From positions 15,181,629 through 15,245,628 of the forward strand of contig CM046838.1 in assembly GCA_025618425.1 (NCBI GenBank): a stretch of 64,000 nucleotides of DNA. The letters run 5' to 3'. Within the stretch, counting starts at the first letter, position 1, and the number at the start of each line of letters is the position of its first letter. Under the pieces are notes generated by a model. It worked only from the letters and a program-made list of their open reading frames with translations, was not told the origin of the DNA and did not search any database. The stretch is from Heliocidaris tuberculata. Its lineage: Eukaryota > Echinodermata > Echinoidea > Camarodonta > Echinometridae. Below are positions 21,659-33,752 of the stretch, in pieces. Position numbers and translations under genes: made by a program.

Positions 21659-23747
21659 ATACATGTACATGCCGCTTACTACCGGCACGGCAATTTGACA
21701 ATTGTAGTGTCAAATTTAGACATGTTAGATTCTAATTTATATTGAAAACTAAGTTGAATTTACACACCACTACTCAAAGTTTTACAGGAATCCTCTTTTA
21801 TTCGCTTGTTATTCCTTGATATGTAATCCAAAATGTAGAAAATGATATTTTGTACAGCTTTTTCTCACTCGTCGCGTTTACAGTAGCGAAGACTAGTTAT
21901 CACTACCACCGGTTTGAGAATCCAAATGGCACATGTGCAATGGCCGATTCGATATCGATATCACGATCGACCAAGATTTTGAGTCATAGCCTTGATCGAG
22001 AGAGATAGTTTTGACACATGTACATGCTCGAAGGTCAGTTTATGGAACTCCAATCCTGATGGTATTCGGGGCTTCATGAATTTGACCTGTGAACGAGCGC
22101 GTGTCCGTACGTCCCAACTGTTCCTCTCAAGTACATGTAGCAGTGAGTTGTGTTTTTATTTCTTTATTGGTGTTTTTTTTCCGCAAGCGTTTTTGCATCA
22201 ATTGTTACATGTAAATTCTTCCATCTGCTGTCTTATTTTGATTTAGCTTTACAAAAGTCAATTTTTTACATTGTTTTAGAAAATAATGATTATGAAATAA
22301 AATTGCATTATTTTGTCCTATATTTGGTAAATTTTGAATAAAATCTTATTCCTATTCATTTTCGTTAAAATTAATATCAGATACATGTATAAGCGACTGA
22401 ATGTAGATTAGTCCCCAACATTGCCCAATGCATATTCATCCATGTACGCTCAGTCGGTGAAGTCCAACACGGAAAACTGGTGAATTTTTTTACCTTTTTA
22501 TACTTAAATATGTTATTAAAAAATTATGGGAGGAAAACTGGGGGTGATTTTGGGAACACTGAAAAGGTAAGAGTCTTCTAGAAGACAGGAAAAATCCTAC
22601 AAATGACATGGGGGAGATTCAAAGATGGTAGACATTGAAGTCTAACACTATAACATGTACGTGGAGTACGAGGTTATCTTAAGATAACCTTGTACATGTA
22701 TGTGTATGAGTGGGCTCGTGCAGTACTATCAGTGTGGACTTAGTTCTGGCATATACAGTGCGTCCTGTGTGAATTTGGATCTAACTTGTTAACTAATTAA
22801 CTCTTGAGAGTCTAACATTAGATCTTATTAACGAGCTGTCACTTAAATTAGAATGAGTCAAAACTTATAAAAGTCTCTGCTCTACCTGAATATTCATCAT
22901 GAATGTCAACAGAAAAGTTGTTTGATTTGCTGTTTGAAAATGATCTTTCCATTTCCAAAAATCTACCTATCTGGTTCCACACCATGTGGATATCATATGC
23001 CTTCCTTGTTGATGCTATCATTTGAACTTTTGTATCCTGTTTGTTATCATTGTGAAATTGTCATGTGTCCATTTATTTCCCGTTAAAAAATGCCCCATTT
23101 AGATTTTAGAATTTTATACTCACTGGGCCAGTGCAGTGGCATGAGTGGGTGGCATGACTGTTTAATGAAAATGGGGGCATGTCCAAAGTGAAGTCCTGCA
23201 AAATGCTATACCTATTGGTAATACTAAATGTATTGTAGCATAAGTGCTTCACTTTGTCTTGGAAACCTCAAAATTTATAGCACAGTAGACCTAACTAATA
23301 TGACTTTTTTAATAATTTAAACATATTCCTCTACAATAAGAGATGTATGGGTGTTAAAAAAATATAAAATTTAGCGATTAACTCTCCTGGCTTACGCGGC
23401 CTCACTATGCAGGCAATTCTGAGTTGGGATGGATTCAGTTTTAAGTGTGCATATTCCGTTCCCTTGTCAAGGAGAATTTGCCCTTGATCTTTGCTTCCTG
23501 AAATCCAAAATGCTTGTTATGAATACTAAGTGTCAGTATATGTACAGGCAAGAACCCTGCCTTTAACTGAATAGAGAACATTTCTTTTAGGTATAGTACA
23601 TGTATTAGTAGTAGCAATAGACTTACTATTAGATAACTTATTTAGCATTCTTATTATATCAGTGCAAAGATTGCATTCATGCTTTACACCTGGTAATTTT
23701 ATTTATTATATTTATATCTTTTTGTGTGTGTGTGTGTGTGTATTTAG
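21659..23747. other. Upstream region of the TLC-domain gene
   Basis: No protein-coding exon recognised. A palindromic GTACGAGGTTATCTTAAGATAACC element lies near 22662-22690. A TG repeat (23723-23740) runs into TATTTAG at 23741-23747, a good splice acceptor, so the first coding exon probably begins at 23748 with a noncoding exon further upstream that I could not place. Confidence 0.5.
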
Positions 23748-23786
23748 GTTTGATCCTGATTCCTGAACATATCTGGAGAAGCAAAC

Positions 23787-26700
23787 ATGTCACTTCCTGG
23801 AGATATGGGCCCACCAGAAGTTGTTGTGGAATACACCTATGTGCCTATTGTTGTCTATTCATTTGTCATTTTTGGTGTAGCAGCATGCATCGCACCATAT
23901 CTCTCATGGCGGTTTGTACCAAAGTATAGAACCATCAGTACCTATGAACGGTTCGACTGGAATTCAAGGTACATACATGTATATGGACTGTGATCTAACA
24001 TTTGCTTTTAAATTAGCATTCCCTACCTTTGCTTCATGCTATATTTCATCAATGGAATACGATTAGGGCTTGGGTTGCGATTGGGTTCTGGGCCCAGTTT
24101 CATAAAACTTGTTATCAATAACACGTCACAATAATTGTTAGAAGCTACTGAAATTCTTGAATGTGATTGGCTGAGAGTGAATTTGTCCTAGATATGAGGC
24201 AGTTGTTATTGATAACAAGTTAATTATGAAACGGGGCCCTGATTAGGTTTAGGTTCATTGTTTGTTCGAGAGTTGAAGATACGAATTAACTTCTGTAAGA
24301 AATAACTGCTGATCAATTAATGTCACCAGATCATATGTTGTATACATGTTCATGAAGAGTATATCAAATCTACTGAAAAAGTGTACTGGATGGAAAAATA
24401 ACGTTCAGCAAAAAAGCCTTGAATATTTCTTAAGATATTGAAATTAATTTGGACGATAGAATGCCAAATATCATGCCACATTCTTTTTAATGTAGTCCAC
24501 AAAAGAAGAAAAATGATCCTTGTTTAATGTAAAGTACACTAGTCAGAAATAGTGATCTTTTCTCATGAAACTTTTTTATGCAGACACAGTATACGTTAGG
24601 TTTTTTGTTTTCAACTTGTATTGTAGATGTTTTCAAAGCTCTAGCTAAATTACATTGATTGATTGTAATGAGAGTGAATCACTTTAATATGTACTGTATG
24701 CTACTCATTCACATGATATATATTCTAGTTCAAACCTTTATCTTTTGCACCCAGGATTCTGTCAATGGTCCATGCTGTTTTAGCCAGTGGTTTAGGCATC
24801 TACAATTTTCTATATGATGGACCAACATGGGAAGATACAATATGGTAAGACAGATGTGATTAGTAATAGTTCTATCTGATGTATAATATTCTGTCAGCCC
24901 TTTGAGTTCCATGTATTGCTGTTGCATTGTGAACTTGCAATACCCTTTGATCACAGCATATATATACAAAGGAATATATGTGACCCGGCACCACAAAACC
25001 ACCAAAAAGTCGCAAAAAATAATTTTTCTGATTTTATCATATTTGGATAGAACAAAGTCTCAGCTTTAAAATGATATATGACTCATTATAATTGAAACTT
25101 TCTAACCCTTTTAATTCAGCGAATGAAAGGAGCTTGTAATTAAGAGAGGTTTGCTGGTATTAAATAGGGAGGAAATGAGCTCTAAAGTTGAGGCCTATTC
25201 AAGCGTGCGGAGTAAGAAAACAAGAGAGAAAATAAAGGGAGAGTGAATCAAGGCCATAGCACCCACTATGAATGAATTGTCGGATTAGGTTGATATTTGG
25301 TAGGAGTGTTAAACGTAGTTTATTCATTCTACTACCAAGACTTCAAATTGTGAACTTTAGTTGTTGGAAAATTATTATGATGCAAATGAGAGTGTTCTAA
25401 TGGGATATTAAGCGCACCTCGGTGGTCTGACACCTGCACTAGACAATGCCTATTCACTCCTTTGGGATGTCTTTCTTTGTTCCCTGTTACATAATACTGG
25501 TTTGTTACCTGTATAGTCCTTCTGTTATACATTTAACTTGTAATTTAGCCTATAATTAACTTGAATAGGACCTACTCTTTTTCTTGTTCACATTGATTAA
25601 CCTTTGCAATTTGTTTTACGTAGAACTTACATAGTTACTCTTTCCTTGCTCACATGAATAAACTTGATTTTTCATCCTTTTTCAGACTCTGTTTTGTCAT
25701 CGAAATGGAACTTAAACCTGCTCTGTAATTTGCTTCCGCGACTATTGGTGAACTGTAATATCAGTATGATGAGATTGCTGAGAGTTTATTCTTTCTATCA
25801 GTATAAAAATTATTTGGGAAAAGGTAATTTAAGGCCCGTGAGATTGCAGTGATTTTACGAGGGTGAGCGGTACCGATTACAAAAAGATCATACGGGAAGG
25901 CGAAGGATTAGGAAGAAACCAAAGCTGTGCGAAAAAAAACTGATCTAGAAAAACTGTTAAAAATTCACCTTCTACTGTGTTTTAAGCTTCCAGATTTTGA
26001 TATAAGGTACAGAAAAGAACGATCTTTCAGAAAAACCAAAAATCCCAAAATAAAATTTTCCAACCCAAATTTCCATTTCAGCTGTTTACACAAAATCACA
26101 GGTTGCGACTTTTTGGTGGTTTTGTGGTGCCGGGTCACATATATGTTAAATGGTATTACTTATTGTGGTATGTTTTCAAAGTAAGAAGCTATAAGAAGCT
26201 ATAAGAAGCTATAATGGGATCAGTTGGATGAAAGATGGAACAGCGATGTCAGTGGTCGATGGTCATGGTACATCAAGTGAATTGGGACAAGCAGTGCATG
26301 TGCAGTGCACCTTAGGCCTACAGATGGAAACAAAGTACTCTAAAACCAGAGACTTTTGCGACATTAAACTTTTGCGAATTGTTCATGACCGCCAATTTTG
26401 CAGCAAGAAACTTTCACGAATTGTAATAATTTTATGTTGTTTCAATTTTTATTTCATTATTTCGCGGCATGAAACTTTCGCGAATATCGACCACTCACGA
26501 AATTCGCGAAAGTTTCATGCACGCAAACATTTTTGGTTTTACATTTTTTTGTAATGTGCAATTTTAAAAGCCAGTTGTAGTTTAAAGCATCCTGGAACCA
26601 AAGGGGGGGTGCATCCCTCTGATGGCTGGCAGGGTAGAATCCAAGAAAGCGGCTGCTGTACTGATGTGGGGTTATTGTGTCATTTTGAGTACTTCTGGGG

Positions 26701-29700
26701 GAAAAGTCCTTGTGCATTTTGAATACTGTCTGTGACCATTATGTACATGTATATTTGTCTGAAGGACTGTGATCTGTATGAATAGGAAATAGTATGAGCT
26801 GAGAATACTTAGATTGCTTTCTGTATCAGTTGCTATTTATAGATCATACATGAAGTGTATCTAGCTTTTAATGTAAATGATTCCTATAATGCAAGTCTCA
26901 GTAATTACAGCAGAATTGTATTTGGAGAAAACTGTTAAAGAGGCCACCTTCACCATTGGCAATCATATCCACATGTACTAAATTATTTTAGGAGTTGTTG
27001 GGACCATTATAAATGAGGAAATTATGATATATTCCTATTCTTGAAACTGAAAAGCACAAACACAGTTGCTGGAACAGATACTGCTATTTATTTCATTCTA
27101 ATGTACTATTTGAGAGAGAATTACATATACATGATGAATCATTTTTCATCATAGCTTGTATAGATTCTTCCCCCAAAAGCATAATTTGATAAGAATTCAG
27201 ATCACCAGGTGTTGGCTTTCATTTACAACACCTTTGCTCTTAATCTGGAGATCATACATACAGTGTAATTACAGATTTGTTGTCCCCGCCGAACGAAGTT
27301 CGCGAGGGGACTATGAAACGGGCTCCGTTCGTGTGTGTGTGTGTGTGTGTGTCCGTCCGTCCGTCCGTCCGTCCGTCCGTCCGTCCGTCCGTCCGTCCGT
27401 CCGTCTGTCCGTGTGTGCTCAAATGTTAGAAAATGCTACTTCTCCGTCATTTCTTGGCCGATTTTGATTCTGATTGTTTTATCTGATAGGGCTTGGTGGG
27501 GGCTTCCAAACTTCTACACAGAATTTTGAAATTCATTAATTATGCAAATTTATGCAAATTTATTCAAAATTGATGAAAAATGCTACTTCTCCTCTATTTC
27601 ACATCGGATTTTGATTCCGATTGTTTTATCTGATAGGGCTGGGTGGGGGCTTCCAAACTTCTACACAGAATTTTGAAATTCATTAATTATGCAAATTTAT
27701 GCAAATTTATTCAAAATTGACGAAAAATGCTACTTCTCCTCTATTTCACATCGGATTTTGATTCCGATTGTTTTATCTGATAGGGCTGGGTGGGGGCTTC
27801 CAAACTTCTACACAGAATTTTGAAATTTATCAATTATGCAAATTTATGCAAATTTATTCAAAATTGACAAAAAATGCTACTTCTCCTCTATTTCACGTCG
27901 GATTTTGATTCCGATTGTTTTATCTGATAGGGCTGGGTGGGGGCTTCCAAACTTCTACACAGAATTTTGAAATTCATTAATTATGCAAATTTATGCAAAT
28001 TTATTCAAAATTGACAAAAAATGCTACTTCTCCTCTATTTCACATCGGATTTTGATTCCGATTGTTTTATCTGATAGGGCTGGGTGGGGGCTTCCAAACT
28101 TCTACACAGAATTTTGAAATTCATTATTCATGCAAATTTATGCAAATTTATTCAAAATGGCTGAAGGTTCATAATGTTTTCATGTTTTATATTTCAGTTG
28201 TATACATGCATTGTTGGTATTCTCTTCTTTTGCATGCAGTAACATTATTGTTTTATTCACTAAAGTTTTTCACTGAAGTTTTAAGGTTCAGGCTAGTTAA
28301 TTTCCACAGATCTGCACTTCCGGCGGGGACATTTATTATGCATTGCGTAATTTACTCATTCACTTGTTACATTTTTTAACTTCCTTTAGGGGAACATCTT
28401 ATCTGCCAAGAGCAACAATTGCTATTACAACAGGATACATTACTTCTGGTGAGTAGATTCTATAGTCAGCTTCAAAAAGAAGAAGAGTAGGTTGTCAATG
28501 GCTAGTATTCATAGAAGCATATATATTTTTAAATTGTTGGAGGGCAAAGATAATCTACTAATTTATGGAGCACAAGTTGTCAACCTTGTTATTCCATACC
28601 ATAATTTTTGTATAAAACTACAGTGCATATCAAAAAAAAGTACACACTTTGAAAATATCCCCCAAAATCATAATTTCACAATATCGATATGATTTTTTTG
28701 TTCTTATACAATTATTGGTGAGGATCTGTTTCATCGGATGACACTATGAGTACTGAAAATATTTCAAGCTTGAATGAGTACTGGCTGCTTTTGTAAAATT
28801 CACAAAAATTGGTTTTGCGCAAAAATGCCTCAGTCTTAGATTTAATCAAAGTGAGTATAAAGCAGGAACTGCATGTTAACTGCTAAGTCACTCAAGCGTA
28901 AAATACTGTCAGTACGCATAGTGTCATCCGATGGAACAGATCCTTACCCATAATTGTATGAGAAAAAATCATATTGATATTGTGAAATTTTGGAGGATAT
29001 TTTCAATGTGTGTACTTTTTTTGATACACACTGTATATGAATAGATTAAAATTATGTCATTATGAAATGCATTTCTCATTGTCATTCCATTACTTCATTG
29101 CATTTATCCATATTTGTGTGGAATAAAGAGGTTGATATTAACTAACACTCCATTAAGCAGTGGACTACATCAAACCCATTTCAATAAATATGTACAGGCT
29201 AGTGTCATTTCCATTATGAATACTTTTTCAACATATGCTGCTTTTAACACAATCCAAATAGAAATATCTAGTGGTATATTGCAGAAAATATGTATTTAGG
29301 GACACTTTTTACATGTGTTCATGTTCAGCAGTCAGTGTACGATGTATAGGCCCACAGACTCAAACTTTGTGAAGAAATGGTAAAAATATAGAGAACATGT
29401 GTTACATTTTTTTTAGTAATTGATGGCAAACATATATGGATAAAACAGTACTACTTGAAATTGAAGTATACAAATGCCTTCTGATGAAAGTAAGCATTGG
29501 TTTTCTGTTTTACTGTAATTGTTTCTTTGAGCTTTTCTGAATATTCCTGGAATTCTACTGCATCCTAAAAGCACAACACTGACTTTTATTCTTCTTTTTA
29601 TTTCATCTTTGTGAAAGGTATGTAACATTTATAAATCTTTGCGCTATTTTTCATTTCTCTTTTTTATTTCCTTAGATCTTATTCTCATGCTTGTTGGCTT

Positions 29701-32700
29701 CCCATTCAAGGAATCTGTCTTCTATATCTTCCACCATGTAGCTGTAGTTGGTGCATACGCCGCTAATGTGGTAAGATTATTTACCTCTTAACTCTTAACT
29801 AAAGGAGTGAGGGGCATAATGCCCCCCCCCCCCCCACATATTTTGTGATTACTTCCAGAGTTTTGAAGATTTCACCCCGCGACTTCATTACTTTTTTCTT
29901 TAGACTCTTGCGCATCTTTTGATATCGAATTTGTGTGTATACCTTTGGCGGTTATGGTGTTACGTAACATTTACAGGTCACATGTCAATGAGTAAAAAAT
30001 TATATCCATTTATGTGTAAAATGCACAGGGTTTGGGGGATTTTAATGTGTTGCTTACTTCTCCTTGACAGTCTGTGTTTTGAACAATTAAAACATAAACT
30101 GAGGATGAATATAATTTGTAAAGTAAAATAGTTTCCAAAACATTACAAAACTTAAGGAATAAAACAGTAATTAACATAGGAAATAGAATTAAGACATATA
30201 TTGGAAAATATTCTGATATGTAAAACGAGTAGGCCTATAATTGTTTTGTGAAGCAGCTAATTTTTGGCTTTGATCAACCACTTCTAATTCAAATACATGT
30301 ACATGTATATATATATGCTAAACATCTTCCTTTCACATATTTCACAAATGGGAAAACATTGGAGGTCAGTATTGACATAAAAATTTTAAAAATTGTCTTT
30401 AAAAAAAACAAAATTATCATATTTGGATAATTAATTAGCATTAATTTTGAAAATAAGGTAATTTTATAAAATTAACTATGCATTCTTGTTACATCATAAA
30501 CTAAGCACATACCAAATTTGGTAACAATCGGTTGTATAGCCAAGATCTTAAGGGGGACCCATCATGCCCCCCCCCCCCCCCACCCCCAGTCTTCAAAACT
30601 TCTGAAATAGGCCAATCCTTTTAGGGTTAAAGGGAAGCTTGAGTTCTGGGAAAGGTAAAAAATAATTTGTGAGTTTTATCATTCTTATTATGTTAGTTTG
30701 GAAGATTATCATAGAAGATATATCCCCTGAAAAAGGTACTCTTCAAATGCCCTCACATTCAAAATATGACAAGAAACAGTTGCAATGTTCAGGCTGAACA
30801 TTTGTGTGTAGTCCCATATACACATTTCTGTGTGCAGTGCATGTGAATCTCAGCAGGATTGAGTCAATTTCTTAGCATTTTGGTAATTCCAAAACCTTAC
30901 AGCATATATACCAATTCTTATGTGCTATATTTAATCAACCTTTCCCAATTGCTTTGAGACAGTTTCTTTCATAATTCAATCCTATGACCAGGGGAACGTT
31001 TCATCAAGTGTTTTGTCAGTGATTTTTACTGACAAAATTGCTCTCAGCCAATCAGATGCAAGGATTTCAGTAGCTTATAACAGCTGGTGTAAATTGTCAT
31101 AACACGGAGCCCAGAACTCAACTTTATATTTAAGCCTGTAGACTAACAAAAATTTGTTAATGCTGCAGCAATAAAAATGTTTGAGTAGTGAAAATAGACA
31201 TGAAAGTGCATAAGGCTTTTTTGTGCACAGCTACTTTTTTTTTCACCATCACTTGCCATTTATTTCCATGTAAAATCTTTCCTTTTTCTTTTCCACAGCA
31301 GTGTTTAATTTTTAAGGTGATTTTTTTTTTCCAAGTCATTGTGAACAAGGCTTTACTTACAATTTAAGATTAAAAGTGAAATTTAGATGTGGTTGAATTG
31401 TGTAGAAATCTATTTCAAACTGCTCTGAATAAACATTTAAAGTGGGAAGACCAAAATTCATTGTTTGAGATGGATATTTTATTTATGTTAGGTTTTTCTT
31501 GGTTGTCTGCACTGCCAAAAAACATTTGTACAATGATTTCATTCACCTGTATAGTACAGGTTTAAAAAAACTTAATTGCATTTTCATGAGTAGAGAATAA
31601 GTAATCCCCAAGATAAAAGGGTTTCTTGGAAATTTGACATTTGGAGTTCATAGCACATCTTAGGAAAACATCATTATTTTCTTAAGTGAAACAGTTTCCA
31701 AATTGGCTACAGCTACACCAAATATTAAAAGGTAGAGCCCGGGACATTTGCTGTTAACCCTTTCAAGACAATTGACCACATTTTGTGGTTTGGCTCAATA
31801 ACTTTTCATTCAGAGCTCTAGAAAATATACCAGATGCATGAGTAGAAAGAGCAAAAATTTCTGCACACACTAATGTATTTTTGTTTCATGACCATATTGC
31901 GTTTGATGCCAGGAATTTTTAAAACAAGAATAAGCTTTAAAATCCTTAAATTGGCAACACATTGAGAGGTTCAAAATCATTGTTTTTCATCAAAATTGGC
32001 AATTTTTCAACTTTTTAATAAAATTTTAACCATGAATATTGTTATAAAAACATCACACCTTATTAGAACCATGTAGCACTAAAAGAAAAATATTATTATT
32101 GCCAATTTGAAGAACAAAATGTGATCAATTTAGCCCTTACATAATTCCTGTCCTGAAAGGGTTAATGAATGAACTCTCCAGTCACCAATACAGGGAAAAT
32201 CAAGGCTTTGTAACATGCACTTACTAGGAGCAAGAAAGGGGCAATTTAGGCTCCATGTTTGGGACCAGTCATGAAGACCTTGGGTTGTATTTTATCCCAG
32301 AGTTACTATTTTTCAAAATTAACCAGCAATAACTCATCACTATGTTTGATCGAAGAAAAATTTCACAAAGTTTGTCTCAAAGTCCAATTTATGTAGGTTG
32401 TTACCTATTAAGATTTTCCAAGTTTTTTGAGGGTGTTTGCTTGAGAACATTATGCAGTACCCAAAAGCAGATAATGATGAATGTTTTGTTTAATTACGAG
32501 TTATACAATATGTGCTTTTTCTCCAGACTACATGTAAATGAATACTTGCGTTATCTTTCATTTTCATTAACTTCTATTTCAGTTATACGGACCTCTTACT
32601 TACTTTGGAAACATTCGAGTTATTGCAGAGTTTTCTACTCCATTTGTTAATTTAAGGTATGTTGTGGAATTGAGAATCTAGTGTATAAACAGTAGCTATG

Positions 32701-33721
32701 AATTATTTTAAGGAGATCCAGTTTTGAATGACAAAAAGAGCATATGGTTAATATGTTATTGTGTTCAACTGTTTATATGTAGCATGGCAGTGAATAAGAA
32801 AATTCAAGGTAATGATGTCTACATTGCTCAGTTTCGTTAAAGGAGAATGAAACCCTGGGGAAATATCAATTTTAGTGAAAAGATAGAATAGAGAGAAGCA
32901 ATTTTTAAAAAGTTCCATCAAAATCGGTTACGAAATGAAAAAGTTATGAAAGTTTGAAAAGTCTCAATTTACTTTCTATGTCGATCCTCAAATTGGCAAT
33001 GTTTTTTTCAAAATGGCAGGTTTAGTAGTACAACTCTCAATATGTTTTGTACACAAAATTTCATATTTTTTCTCCATTATCTCTAAAGATCCTGCTTGTC
33101 TTTTTGTGAACTCAACATGTGTTGTGTCAAATACATACAGGAGACAATCTGCACCTTGAGAGATAATGGCGAAAATATGAAATTTTGTGTACCAAACATA
33201 TGGAGAGTTGTACTACTAAACCTGTCACTTTGAAGCTACATTGCCAATTTGAGGATTGCCATAGAAAGTAAATTGAGACTTTTCAAACTTTCATTTTCAC
33301 TTTTTTTAAATTGCTTCTCTCTATCCTCTCTTCTCATTAAAATTGATTTTCCCCAGGATTTCATTCTCCTTTAACCCTTTCATGACAGGAATTATTTAAG
33401 GGCTAAATTGATCACATTTTGTTCTTCATATTGGCAAAAAAATATATTTCTTTTAATGCTAAATGGCTCTAATGAAATATGTCTTTGAAAACAACATACA
33501 CTGCCCTCCCAAAGTTTGAGTACACCTATAATAAGAACTGATTTCTCACAACAACCCACAGTTCATTTATCATCAGATACATGTATGTGGCACTTCAACA
33601 ATATGGTATAAAACTGAAGAGTAGACATCAGCCTTCAAGTTGACACCAATTTAACATATGTAAAGCGTTTCAGGAGGCAGTCGTGCATTAAAAAGGCAAC
33701 CTTCCCCCCCCCCCCCCCCCC

Positions 33722-33752
<31 letters not shown>

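Noticed and set aside
27156..27529. Frames with repeated SVRP residues
   Set aside because: Translation of the CCGT repeat in a transposon inside an intron; no family or splice support.
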